Shown piece by piece: positions 8,249 through 16,116 of a stretch of DNA of 59,137 nt; within the stretch, counting starts at the first letter, position 1; the number at the start of each line of letters is the position of its first letter. The notes beneath the pieces are model-generated. The model worked only from the letters and a program-made list of their open reading frames with translations. It did not search any database and was not told the origin of the DNA. A program made the position numbers and the translations under genes. Source of the DNA: an uncultured Actinomycetes bacterium (GTDB lineage Bacteria; Actinomycetota; Acidimicrobiia; Acidimicrobiales; SZUA-35); the NCBI GenBank assembly GCA_902826025.1, contig CADEDH010000005.1:1-59137 (forward strand), given 5' to 3'.

Positions 8249-9115
8249 TCAACTGAGCTGCTGGCGAGCTGCTTCGATCAGCTCTTGAAGATGCAGGCCG
8301 TGGGCGGCGTCGAGCGGGTGGGGCGTGTTGGTGCGCACGGCGTGGGCGAAGGCCGAGACGAGGTGGTCGAAGGCATCGCCCGCGAGTTGCATGAGGTCGA
8401 TCTCGGCCGTGCCCAATTCGCCCACGATGCGCACCAGGCGCTCCGGACGGTTGTGCGGGAGCGGCACGCAGAGCGACGCTTCGGACACCGCGCCTCCGGC
8501 ATGATCCAGTAACAAACCTGTCCACCCGCTCGGCCGACCATGGGCCCGGATCCGCTCGATCGGGCCCAGGGCGGCCTCGAGCAGGTCGAGCACGTGCGGC
8601 CCAACGTCGAGCAGCGGCCCACCAGCGACCCGCCACGGCGAGCGGGGCGTGGCCAAGTTGTGGGCGCCGGAGATCCACGTCGCCGAGCCCCCGATCGGCC
8701 GGATCCGCTGCACCTCTTCCAGGAACGCCTGTACCTCCGGAGCGAACCGAAGGATCAGCGCCATGACCGAGATCACCCCCGACTCAGCCACTGCGTCGGC
8801 GAGCCGCCTCGCCGATGGCAGGTCGGGCCCGAGAGGCTTCTCTAGGAGGAGCGCCTTGCCAGCGCGGGCTGCGCGGACTCCATATTCAACCTGAGCGTGA
8901 GGGTCTACGGCGAATGCCACGAGCTGGCAATCGTCAACTAGTTCATCAAATGACGGGTACGCGCTCAATCCAAATAGTGCCGCCAACTGGGCGGCTCTGC
9001 GCAGATCACGGGACCAAGCACCTGCGATCGCGAAGTCTTTGGACCGTGCTAAAGCCGGCCCGTGAGCGCGACTAGCCCAAGCACCAGCGCCAACCAGTCC
9101 GATCTTTCCTAGCAG
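8249..9115 (-). CDS. Gfo/Idh/MocA-type oxidoreductase with no canonical start codon
   Basis: A 288-residue NAD(P)-dependent sugar or inositol dehydrogenase family protein. The Rossmann motif GKIGLVGAGAWASRAHGP lies at the very N-terminus, LLLEKPLGPDLP supplies the conserved EKP, and GGPLLDVGPHVLDLLEAALG matches the family C-terminal domain with its DxxxHxxD residues. There is no ATG, GTG or TTG before the Rossmann motif; the first TTG (8986) would delete it. The likely start is CTG 9115, seven bases after GGAG. The frame is shared with the DUF397 gene: only TGA and four codons separate them. Codon use is less GC-biased in the first third. Either CTG initiation, UGA read-through, or a broken gene. 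Confidence 0.6.
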   Translation of the reverse strand: MLGKIGLVGAGAWASRAHGPALARSKDFAIAGAWSRDLRRAAQLAALFGLSAYPSFDELVDDCQLVAFAVDPHAQVEYGVRAARAGKALLLEKPLGPDLPSARRLADAVAESGVISVMALILRFAPEVQAFLEEVQRIRPIGGSATWISGAHNLATPRSPWRVAGGPLLDVGPHVLDLLEAALGPIERIRAHGRPSGWTGLLLDHAGGAVSEASLCVPLPHNRPERLVRIVGELGTAEIDLMQLAGDAFDHLVSAFAHAVRTNTPHPLDAAHGLHLQELIEAARQQLS

Positions 9116-9127
9116 GGATTTGCTCCG

Positions 9128-9358
9128 TCAGACGTCAAACTCGCCGCATTTAACAGCTCGAACAAAGGCCCGCCATTCAGAGACGGAAAATTGAAGCATC
9201 GAATCAGCATCCGCCTCAAGCGCCTTCGAGTCGCGGACGAATACGCCAGCGGCCGACCGCGCTACTTCGACGCAATTGGACTCTGAGCAGAACGATCCCT
9301 TGGAGAATGAAAGATCACTCTGAACCTTCATTGTCCGGACATACGGCTCTTCTATCAC
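9128..9358 (-). CDS. DUF397 domain protein
   Basis: A 76-residue protein with the full DUF397 signature: FSKGSFCSESNCVEVARS, then VFVRDSKAL, then LQFSVSEWRAFVRAVKCGEFDV. DUF397 proteins are small partners encoded next to XRE-DUF5753 regulators in Streptomyces and relatives (the WhiJ-type systems linked to development and specialised metabolism). GTG 9358 is chosen because AGGTGA sits just upstream; ATG 9331 would give 67 residues. Its stop (9128-9130, TGA followed by C) is in frame with the Gfo/Idh protein. The XRE partner lies 309 bases upstream. The region is clearly less GC-rich than its neighbours. Confidence 0.85.
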   Translation of the reverse strand: MIEEPYVRTMKVQSDLSFSKGSFCSESNCVEVARSAAGVFVRDSKALEADADSMLQFSVSEWRAFVRAVKCGEFDV

Positions 9359-9667
9359 ATCTTCACCTTTGAAGAAACTCCCCGACTCTACAGTCCGGCG
9401 GGTACGGTGGTCATGGCTTGCTCAGAATGTCGACGAATCGCATGTCGGCTAGCGTAACCCCTGCTCAGGGGCTACGGGGCTCGTGTCCTATGCCACTGGT
9501 CGAACGGAAGATTATCTGCCGTCGAGGTTCATGGCGCGCCTCGTGGCAATTTCATCGGTGGATTCCGCAAGCCGGTGAGAATGTTTCTTTGGCCGACCCA
9601 GGCGGAGTTGCAGGGATCTTCCTCCAAGGAGCAACATCCCGATACCAATTGAGCCCGAATTACATTG
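9359..9667. other. Low-GC intergenic region between DUF397 and XRE genes
   Basis: This 309-base stretch holds no gene that I can support. A plus-strand open frame at 9418-9792 runs through it but has no family resemblance, no ribosome site and overlaps the 3' end of the XRE gene antisense. The minus strand could carry the promoter of the DUF397 gene. The base composition is near balanced, unlike the rest of the window. Confidence 0.5.
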
Positions 9668-10528
9668 CTATTGATCGAGCACGCGAACACGCTCCTTCAA
9701 TAGATCAACTGAGGCAGTCGGATCCAGACTTGACCCTGAGACAAGGTCTAAGTTCATCACCAGTTGAGCAACTAAATCGGAGTTCATGCTGAGATCTATT
9801 GGCCATCCGGCCTCACGGTAGGCGACGGTCGAGAGATGCGAGGACTCGAAGCTTAGGAGCGTCAAATTTGCGACTGAGTGAAGGCCAGGAGGTGTCGTGG
9901 AAAAAGGCTGGATTCGGACCTCTATTGAGTGAGATTCAATCAACTCTAGGACATGAATTAGCTGGCGCCTTAAGACCGCCGGACCACCGAACTGCTGCCA
10001 CAAGAGCGTCTCCCCGAGCAGGAAACGCAACCGCACACCAGACCGTTGTCTGAAGATCTCTTCCTGTCGCCTCAGTCGAATATCCAGGAGCCGCTGGGAG
10101 TTGACCGTACTGACGTTGGGTGATGCACGCACCACTGCAAGTGCGAACTCTGCACTCTGGAGGAGTCCGTTGAAGATGAGGCTCTCATACGAGCTGATGC
10201 TGGAGGCGCCGCATTCCAGGCCCAGATACTGCACGAACGTGTCTTCAAGGACATTTGCATAAGGCTGCCACCAGCCGGGGGTGCGGGCTTGTTCGAGGAG
10301 GGTGGTGAGGGTGTGGGCGTCGGAGTCGTCGAACTGGAGGGCTTCGATGAGTAGGGGAAGCTTGGCGGTGGCGAGAAGGCTGCGGCTGTTCTCGACTGCG
10401 CTGTAGAAGTTGCGGGTGAAACCCAGGTGCTTGCTGACAGCAGCGGCCGGCAGGCCGAGCTCCTCTCGGCGCTTGCGCACGCGGGCAGCGAACTCGAACT
10501 GCGCTACTACCGGTGATGTCCGCCCCAT
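9668..10528 (-). CDS. XRE-family helix-turn-helix regulator with DUF5753 domain
   Basis: A 286-residue regulator. The N-terminal helix-turn-helix covers about residues 10-65 (VRKRREELGLPAAAVSKHLG then NFYSAVENSRSLL). The rest is a DUF5753 domain (YLGLECGASSISSYESLIFN, then LLQSAEFALAVVRA, then RRQEEIFRQ). This architecture pairs with DUF397 proteins in Actinobacteria; the DUF397 gene lies just downstream on the same strand. ATG 10528 has AAGGAG close upstream; a longer start at 10561 lacks one. TTACGTAA (10537-10544) overlaps the leader and could be an autoregulatory site. GC content rises toward the N-terminal end of the gene, suggesting a mosaic origin. Confidence 0.88.
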   Translation of the reverse strand: MGRTSPVVAQFEFAARVRKRREELGLPAAAVSKHLGFTRNFYSAVENSRSLLATAKLPLLIEALQFDDSDAHTLTTLLEQARTPGWWQPYANVLEDTFVQYLGLECGASSISSYESLIFNGLLQSAEFALAVVRASPNVSTVNSQRLLDIRLRRQEEIFRQRSGVRLRFLLGETLLWQQFGGPAVLRRQLIHVLELIESHSIEVRIQPFSTTPPGLHSVANLTLLSFESSHLSTVAYREAGWPIDLSMNSDLVAQLVMNLDLVSGSSLDPTASVDLLKERVRVLDQ

Positions 10529-10721
10529 GCCTCTCCTTACGTAACTACCGACCGCAAGCATAGACTTAATTTGCTACGTGCGTGTGCCCCATGGCACTGT
10601 GTCATAAGTCGGCTCCCGGGACTCGCCGTCAGCACCCTCCCGGGACGTCAGGCGCAGGAGGGGAGACCGCCCATGTTCACTCCCGACACCAGTGGAGCCG
10701 TACCTACCGCTGGGGGTCGCC

Positions 10722-11306
10722 ATGAGTGACCCCTGGCAGATGCCGACCCCCGAGCAGCTCGAGGAGATCTACCGGATCGCCCGCTTCGCCGCCGCTGGCG
10801 CCGGCGCAGCAGGCCCCGACCTCGACGATGTCACCCAGAACGTGGCCGAACGTCTCACGAAGAAGTGGAACGAGCCTCACGTGGTTGAGGCCCGCAGCCG
10901 CAAGCCCGAAGCGTGGCAGGCCTACGTGGTGGTCGCCGCCCGCAACGCCTGCCGCGACTTCCTCCGCCGGGAACGGCGGCTCAAAGCCCGGGAGGACCGC
11001 GCCAATCGGGCCACCGATGGCACGGATCTCCCGGTCCGGCCCAACGTGCGCCGGCCGGTGGACCAACGCACCTTGAGCCCGAACGAGTACCTCGCCCGCC
11101 GGCTGATCGTGGATCTGATCGAGGAGTGCCTCGAAGGCCGGGCCCGGCTCGTCGCCATCCATACCTTCGTTGAAGGCCTGTCGACACGAGAGATCGCGAC
11201 GCTCCTGGGGCTCAGCATCCGGTCGGTCAACCAGCACAAGCAGGCCTCGGTCGAACAGCTCCGGCGCCGGCTCCGGGCCGACCGACCGGAGCCGGGAACT
11301 ACATAA
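10722..11306 (+). CDS. ECF-like RNA polymerase sigma factor
   Basis: A 194-residue sigma-70 family protein. Region 2 is seen as DLDDVTQNVAERLTKKW and YVVVAARNACRDFLRRERR; region 4 as VEGLSTREIATLLGLSIRSV followed by a basic recognition helix (QHKQASVEQLRRRLR). An unusual Arg-rich linker (ARSRKPEAWQA, then VRPNVRRPVDQRTLSP) joins the two. I chose ATG 10722 because GGGGGT sits upstream; GTG 10692 is an alternative. No anti-sigma gene adjoins it. It is divergent from the XRE regulator (193 bases apart) and ends directly at the inverted repeat 11307-11368. Confidence 0.85.
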   Translation: MSDPWQMPTPEQLEEIYRIARFAAAGAGAAGPDLDDVTQNVAERLTKKWNEPHVVEARSRKPEAWQAYVVVAARNACRDFLRRERRLKAREDRANRATDGTDLPVRPNVRRPVDQRTLSPNEYLARRLIVDLIEECLEGRARLVAIHTFVEGLSTREIATLLGLSIRSVNQHKQASVEQLRRRLRADRPEPGTT

Positions 11307-11368
11307 GAATTCGGGTCGTAGCGACAATGGGTTGGGGGCCGGTGGGGTTGTCGCTGTGACCCGAATTC
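11307..11368. terminator. Long imperfect inverted repeat after the sigma gene
   Basis: Two 21-base arms (11307-11327 and 11348-11368), each bearing an EcoRI-type GAATTC at its outer end, pair at 19 of 21 positions around a 20-base G-rich loop. The left arm begins at the first base after the sigma-gene TAA. There is no T-run, so it may be a factor-dependent terminator, an mRNA-stabilising hairpin or a small repeat element rather than a classical intrinsic terminator. Confidence 0.6.
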
Positions 11369-11440
11369 AGATCAACTACGGGAGGGAGACCGGGCTGGAT
11401 GGGCGGTTCACTGTCACACCCCCCGGGGACAATGGTGAGC

Positions 11441-11920
11441 GTGTCGATGTTCTCCTCTCCTCCCGCCGAACTGTTCACCGCAATGTCTGTCACGGTGATC
11501 GACCCGGCTGACCATCCACCCCTGCGGGGCCGGGGCCTGCGGTGGGTCCTGCTCGACGAACTCAAACGCCACACCCAACTCACCGTCGCCGCCATGGCCC
11601 GCATCCTCGCTGACCACGGGTTCCACCTCGGCCCGGGCCGCGCCTCGAAACTGATCTCCGACGCCCTGCGGTGGGAAGTACGCCGGGGCCGGATCACCCG
11701 ACCCGCCCGCGGCGTGTACCAATGGGTGAACGCCACCCAGGCCACGTCCCGGCGGATCACCATCCTCGCCCGCCGCTCCCGAGACTGGGTCATCGTTGCC
11801 CGCTCACAGCGGACACCACCCCCGTTCCCCCAGACGTGGCGCCAACGCAAACACGACGGCATCCCCATCCCACCCACCAGCCCACCCTGGTACGTCTACG
11901 GCTGGCTCTGGAACACCTAG
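11441..11920 (+). CDS. Small winged-helix-like protein of unknown function
   Basis: A protein of about 159 residues that I do not recognise by family. The middle (LRWVLLDELKRHTQLTVAAM, then ARILADHGFHLGPGRASKLI) looks like a helix-turn-helix or winged-helix fold, followed by RPARGVYQW as a wing. The C-terminus is basic and ends with PPWYVYGWLWNT. The start is uncertain: GTG 11441 would fit a leaderless transcript behind TGTCACAC-N8-GACAAT, ATG 11432 and ATG 11483 are also in frame. The gene lies behind the inverted repeat and ends inside the promoter of the thioesterase gene. Confidence 0.6.
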   Translation: MSMFSSPPAELFTAMSVTVIDPADHPPLRGRGLRWVLLDELKRHTQLTVAAMARILADHGFHLGPGRASKLISDALRWEVRRGRITRPARGVYQWVNATQATSRRITILARRSRDWVIVARSQRTPPPFPQTWRQRKHDGIPIPPTSPPWYVYGWLWNT

Positions 11921-11921
11921 G

Positions 11922-11950
11922 TTGTGTTACGGAACTGACCAGGGCATAGT
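11922..11950 (+). promoter_or_regulatory. Promoter of the thioesterase gene
   Basis: TTGTGT (11922-11927), 17 bases, CATAGT (11945-11950). The predicted start of transcription falls at or next to the ATG at 11958, and no ribosome site precedes that ATG, so the mRNA is probably leaderless. The -35 box begins two bases after the preceding gene's stop. Confidence 0.55.
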
Positions 11951-11957
11951 GGGTTCT

Positions 11958-12770
11958 ATGACAGAACTTGCCCTGGCGACGACTGAGTTCGATCTCACGA
12001 CGACGGTGACCCCATCGAGCCAGAGCCCAGGCTGGTACGACGTGGAGCTGTCGGAGCTGTGGCTCTCGTTGGTAGGTATCCACGGCGGGTACCAGGCAGC
12101 GATTGCGGTGCGGGCGGCCACAGCGGCCGTTCCCGGGCGACCGGCGAGAACCTTGAGCACCAGCTTCATCCGCTCAGGCCGGCCGGGTGGGGCCAACCTG
12201 CGGGTTCACGAGCTGCGACGAGGCCGAACGGCCAGCACCATGACGGTTGAGCTGTGGCAGCAGGGCGAGCTGCTGACGTCCACCCGGCTGACCCTGATCG
12301 ATGCCGGAGCCGAGGGGGTGGCGTGGGCGACCCCGATGCCCGTCGACCTACCGGCGCCCGAGAGCTGCCAGCCGGTGGTGCCCCCCAACCGGGTGGCTCA
12401 CTTCGAGCGGGTGGACGGCCGGCTCGACCCCGCCACCATCCCGTTCACCGGTGGTGATCAGGCCCGGATCGCCGGTTGGTTCCGACCGCTCGAGCCCCGC
12501 CCGATCGATGCCGCCTGGCTGGCCATGGCCTCCGACTGGTTCCCGCCCCCGGCCTTCGTCCGCATCGACCCGCCCACCGGCGGTATCAGCGTGGATCTCA
12601 CCACCCACATCCACCGGCCCATCGCCGACCTCGGCGACGATTGGCTGGCTGGAACGTTCGAGATCGCCGAGAGCGCCGGCGGCCTGGCGGTGGAGCACGG
12701 ACGGATCACCACGGCCGATGGTCTGGTGGTGGCCGAGTCGTTTCACACCCGACTCACGGCCACTCGCTGA
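11958..12770 (+). CDS. Acyl-CoA thioesterase, double hot-dog type
   Basis: A 270-residue thioesterase-superfamily protein with two hot-dog halves. The first half has GIHGGYQAAIAVRAATAAVP and TLSTSFIRSGRPGG near residues 39-80; the second has DAAWLAMASDWFPPPAFVRI near 170-195, then TTHIHRPIADLGDDWLAGTF. It resembles TesB-like 4HBT_3 proteins that hydrolyse acyl-CoA to free acid and CoA in the cytoplasm. The start is ATG 11958 directly behind a -10 box. It converges with the carboxylase gene with a seven-base gap. Substrate chain length cannot be told. Confidence 0.85.
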   Translation: MTELALATTEFDLTTTVTPSSQSPGWYDVELSELWLSLVGIHGGYQAAIAVRAATAAVPGRPARTLSTSFIRSGRPGGANLRVHELRRGRTASTMTVELWQQGELLTSTRLTLIDAGAEGVAWATPMPVDLPAPESCQPVVPPNRVAHFERVDGRLDPATIPFTGGDQARIAGWFRPLEPRPIDAAWLAMASDWFPPPAFVRIDPPTGGISVDLTTHIHRPIADLGDDWLAGTFEIAESAGGLAVEHGRITTADGLVVAESFHTRLTATR

Positions 12771-12777
12771 CTGCTGC

Positions 12778-14331
12778 CTAGCAGGTGGGCCAGGAGGCCA
12801 GGATGCGGGCCTCGGGTGGCGGGACGGCCCGGCCGGCGAGCCGGCCCAGGTCCTCAGCCAGGATGCGGCGGGTGTCGGCCGGATCGATGATCTCGTCGAT
12901 CCGCATGGTGCCGGCCGCCTCGTAGGGCGAGGTGGCATCAGCCACCTCGGCCACCAGCGCCTTGCGCTCCATCTCCCGGGCCTCGGGATCGGTGATCTTG
13001 TCGAGCTTGGACCCGAAGGCCACGTTCACCCCGACGTCGGGATCCATGAACCCGATCTCGGCCCCCGGCCACGAGTACAGGCCCTTGCTCACCATCCCGG
13101 CCCCGTTCATGGCCTGCCAGGCCAGCCCGAACGCCTTACGGATACACACCGTGAGCGTGGGGGTGGACGCCATCTGCAGCGCCTGCATCATCCGCATCCC
13201 CCAGTGGAGCATCCGGTCGTGCTCCACCCGCTTGCCCACCATGAAGCCCGGCACGTCGACCAGCCACACGATCGGCAGGTTGAACGAGTCGCACAGCACG
13301 CACAGCCGGACGATCTTCTGGCACGTCTCGGGATCCAGCACGCCGGCGTTGAACATCGGATTGTTGGCGATGAACCCGATGGGCCAGCCATCGATCCGGG
13401 CCAGGCCGGTGGAGGCCGACCGGGCGAATTGCGGCTGCAACTCGAACACCGAGCCGGAGTCGCAGATGCGCGCCACCACCCGCCGCATGTCGTAGCCCCG
13501 GGTCCGGCGGGTGGGTACGAGGGTGGCCAGCTCGGGGTCGGCCTCTACCGGGCCGGTCGGCTCGGTGCGGGGCGCCACCTCCCGGATGTTGTTGGGGAGA
13601 TAGGACAGCCAGCGCTTGACGGCGGCGTAGGCCTCCTCGTCGGTCTCGACCCCCAGGTCGATCTGGCCCGTGATCCGGTTGTGTACGTCGACCCCGCCCA
13701 CCTCCTCGAAGGTGATGATCTCGCCGGTGGCGATCTCGAACACCTTGGGTGACGTGACGGCCAGGGTGGACCCGCGGGTCATCACCACGAAATCGGACAG
13801 GGCCGACAGGAACGAGGAGCCCCCGAAGCTCTGGCCAACGATCGCCGTGGCCATCGGTATCTCGTGGCGACGCCTGGCCATGGCGAACAGCTCGCCCGCC
13901 TCCGAGATCCCTTCCGATCCGATCAGGTCGGGAATGCGGCCACCGCCGGTCTGGCCGAAGTGGACCAACGGAATGCCCATGGCCAACGCCCGCTCGTAGA
14001 GCCGGTGCTCCTTGCGCCCTCCGACGAGCGAGCTCGAGCCCCGCTTGACCGTGATGTCGTCGCCGAAGACGGCTACCGGACGGCCCTCGGCCGTACCGTG
14101 CCCCCCGATCTTGCCGTCGCCCGGCGTGCTGGACCGGTCGGCCAGTCGCATCGAGCGGGAGAACGTGCCCAGTTCCCGGAACGAGCCAGGATCGAGGAAG
14201 GCGTCGATGTGGTCCCGGATCGTCTTGTGGCCCTCAGCGTGCAGGGCGGCCACTTTGTCGGCCCCGCCCATGTCGGTGCGGATCCGGGCCGCCCGGGCCG
14301 CCCGATCCTCCGTCGGGTCCATATCGCTCAT
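12778..14331 (-). CDS. Acyl-CoA carboxylase beta subunit (carboxyl transferase)
   Basis: A 517-residue biotin-dependent carboxyl transferase with both N- and C-terminal crotonase-like halves. GKIGGHGTAEGRPVAVFGDD, then GGRIPDLIGSEGISEAGELF and later LPIVWLVDVPGFMVG and FGLAWQAMNGAGM match the propionyl/acetyl/methylcrotonyl-CoA carboxylase family. It moves the carboxyl group from carboxybiotin to an acyl-CoA. Biotin carboxylase and carrier protein are not in the window, so the alpha subunit is supplied elsewhere. ATG 14331 was chosen because the downstream sequence is the conserved part; the longer frame above it is antisense to the next gene. Substrate is undecided. Confidence 0.92.
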   Translation of the reverse strand: MSDMDPTEDRAARAARIRTDMGGADKVAALHAEGHKTIRDHIDAFLDPGSFRELGTFSRSMRLADRSSTPGDGKIGGHGTAEGRPVAVFGDDITVKRGSSSLVGGRKEHRLYERALAMGIPLVHFGQTGGGRIPDLIGSEGISEAGELFAMARRRHEIPMATAIVGQSFGGSSFLSALSDFVVMTRGSTLAVTSPKVFEIATGEIITFEEVGGVDVHNRITGQIDLGVETDEEAYAAVKRWLSYLPNNIREVAPRTEPTGPVEADPELATLVPTRRTRGYDMRRVVARICDSGSVFELQPQFARSASTGLARIDGWPIGFIANNPMFNAGVLDPETCQKIVRLCVLCDSFNLPIVWLVDVPGFMVGKRVEHDRMLHWGMRMMQALQMASTPTLTVCIRKAFGLAWQAMNGAGMVSKGLYSWPGAEIGFMDPDVGVNVAFGSKLDKITDPEAREMERKALVAEVADATSPYEAAGTMRIDEIIDPADTRRILAEDLGRLAGRAVPPPEARILASWPTC

Positions 14332-14386
14332 CAGGTTGCTGCCTCCCCGGGGCCGGGCCGGCCGGCACCCCCGCCGGACACTACCG

Positions 14387-15315
14387 TCAGCGGGGAACGG
14401 CGAACCAGTGCTCGGCGATACCCCAACCGGTCCGGTCGCCGGTTCGGAACCGGGCCAGGCCCTCGTTGACGAACGTGACCCCGTCGCGCCGGGGGATCTT
14501 CGTGGGGCAGATCGACACCACCTCACCGGTCACCTGCACCGTCTCGCCGCCGGCGTCGACGGCGGACAGCTCCACCGACCGGTGTAGTAACGGGTTGGCC
14601 GGATCGAACACGGTCCGCATCGTCACCTCGGTCAGCTCCATCGTTTCACCGTGGCGTTGGATCCACCCTTTGCCCCGGAACGAGCCGTCGCCCAACCGGC
14701 CACAGGCCCCGCCCAGCGCCAGGTCGGACCCGAAGTTCATCGAGAACCAGTTGAGGAAGCAGCCCTCGGTCACGACGGCCGGGCTTGCCGCCTTGGCTCC
14801 CGAGCCGCTCGGCGCCTGCCAGGTGCGGGGACCCCACGACTTGTCCCGAACGCCGAATCCGTCGACCATCCACGTCTCGCCGTCGACCCTTATGGAGCCC
14901 GTCACCCCCGTCGGGCCCATCCCGGTGGCCGGTCCCGGGTGGCGGCCAACATCGCCGTTGGATCGGCCATGTCCTGGCCCTCTCCCCGGTAGACGATCTC
15001 CCACCGAGCGAATGGCTCGCCCCGCCGGAGCACGAGGTTGCCCACGGTCGGGTCGGCCCCACCCAGGGAGTCGACCACGGCCGGAGACAGGTCGGTGCGC
15101 CGGCCGTAGGTGAACACCACCCGCCCCTCGGGCAGGTAGACGGCGTGGAGGGCGTCGGCCCAGCCGTCGTTGGGGCGGAACCCCATCCGGGTGAACGCAC
15201 CCACCCCGCTCACCGGGTCGACGAAGTTGAAGTAGTAGCTCTCGCTCCACGCCCCGTGGTCGCCGACCGGATGGAACAGCTCGTCGGCCGGGTCGTACGA
15301 CGGGTCGGAGGTCAT
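14387..15315 (-). pseudogene. DUF7064/DUF7065-like (AttH/CrtC-like) protein, frameshifted
   Basis: Two frames together make one protein of about 309 residues. The first (ATG 15315) reads PADELFHPVGDHGAWSESYY, FTRMGFRPNDGWADALHAVY and stops at 14902. The second continues from about 14940 as GMGPTGVTGSIRVDGETWMV, DGFGVRDKSWGPRTWQAP and ends FAVPR at 14387. The join around 14915-14945 needs a one-base deletion (or two-base insertion) to be undone, in a GC-rich run. The fold resembles lipocalin-like AttH/carotenoid-hydratase proteins, of unknown role in Actinobacteria. Either a recent pseudogene, a sequencing error, or programmed frameshifting; the first two are likeliest. Confidence 0.75.
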
Positions 15316-15324
15316 GACACCGGT

Positions 15325-16056
15325 CTACCCCCCGAACTGGCGGACGTCGAGTACGGCGCCGTTGGCCCAGTCATCGGCCAGAGCCAGCGCCCAGATGTGG
15401 GCCCCCACCTGGCCCGGGTCGGCCAGGTGGCCCCCGGCGTAGAGGTCCCGGAACCGTTCGACGTTGGGGAAGGCGGCCGAGGTGCTGGAACGGATCTCGG
15501 CCTGCATCTCGGTGGCCACGATCCCGGGCCGCACGGCGGCCACCCGCACCAGGTCGTCGCCTTCGGCGATCTCGGTGGCCACGGACTTCACCCACATCTC
15601 CACCGCCGCCTTGGCCGCGCAATACCCCGACCAGCCCGGATAGGGGCTCTCGGCCGCCCCCGACGACAACTGGAGGATCACCGTGGGCCGACCCAACCGG
15701 CGGGCCGTGCGGATGGCGGCGTCGCCCAACACCTGGGGGGCGGCCGAGTTCAGCAGTACGTGGGTGCGGTAGGCGTCGGGATCGACGGTCCCAGCGGGCC
15801 CGATCGGGGTGAGGGTGGCCGAGTTGTGCACGAACACCACCCGGTCGGGCGCCGCCAGCTCCACCAGCTGCTCGTACCAGTGGGCGAACACGGGCCAGGC
15901 CGCCGGGTCGGCCAGGTCAACCGTGAGCTGGCGCTGGATCTCGGTCGGTGTCCGGTTGACGGCGGCGACGGTGGCGCCCGAACGGCCGGCAGCCAGGGCG
16001 ATTCCGGCCCCGATACCCCGGGACGCTCCGGTGATGACGGCGAGGGTTGTGGTCAC
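15325..16056 (-). CDS. SDR family oxidoreductase (sepiapterin-reductase-like)
   Basis: A 243-residue SDR starting from GTG 16056. TGASRGIGAG is at residues 9-18, HNSA takes the place of NNAG, LQLSSGAAESPYPGWSGYCAAK carries Ser, Tyr and Lys of the active site, and the C-terminus is NGAVLDVRQFGG. The altered NAG motif and the C-terminal half are closer to the sepiapterin-reductase/benzil-reductase type of SDR. It lies nine bases upstream of the frameshifted gene on the same strand, so the two were probably co-transcribed. Confidence 0.88.
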   Translation of the reverse strand: MTTTLAVITGASRGIGAGIALAAGRSGATVAAVNRTPTEIQRQLTVDLADPAAWPVFAHWYEQLVELAAPDRVVFVHNSATLTPIGPAGTVDPDAYRTHVLLNSAAPQVLGDAAIRTARRLGRPTVILQLSSGAAESPYPGWSGYCAAKAAVEMWVKSVATEIAEGDDLVRVAAVRPGIVATEMQAEIRSSTSAAFPNVERFRDLYAGGHLADPGQVGAHIWALALADDWANGAVLDVRQFGG

Positions 16057-16116
16057 GGCGCACCAGGTTGGCCGACCGGAACCGCCGGCTCAAGCCCTTC
16101 GCCCGGATCAATGCCG

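Noticed and set aside
9418..9792. A plus-strand frame of 124 residues in the low-GC region
   Set aside because: No ribosome site, no family resemblance, and its last third is antisense to the XRE gene.
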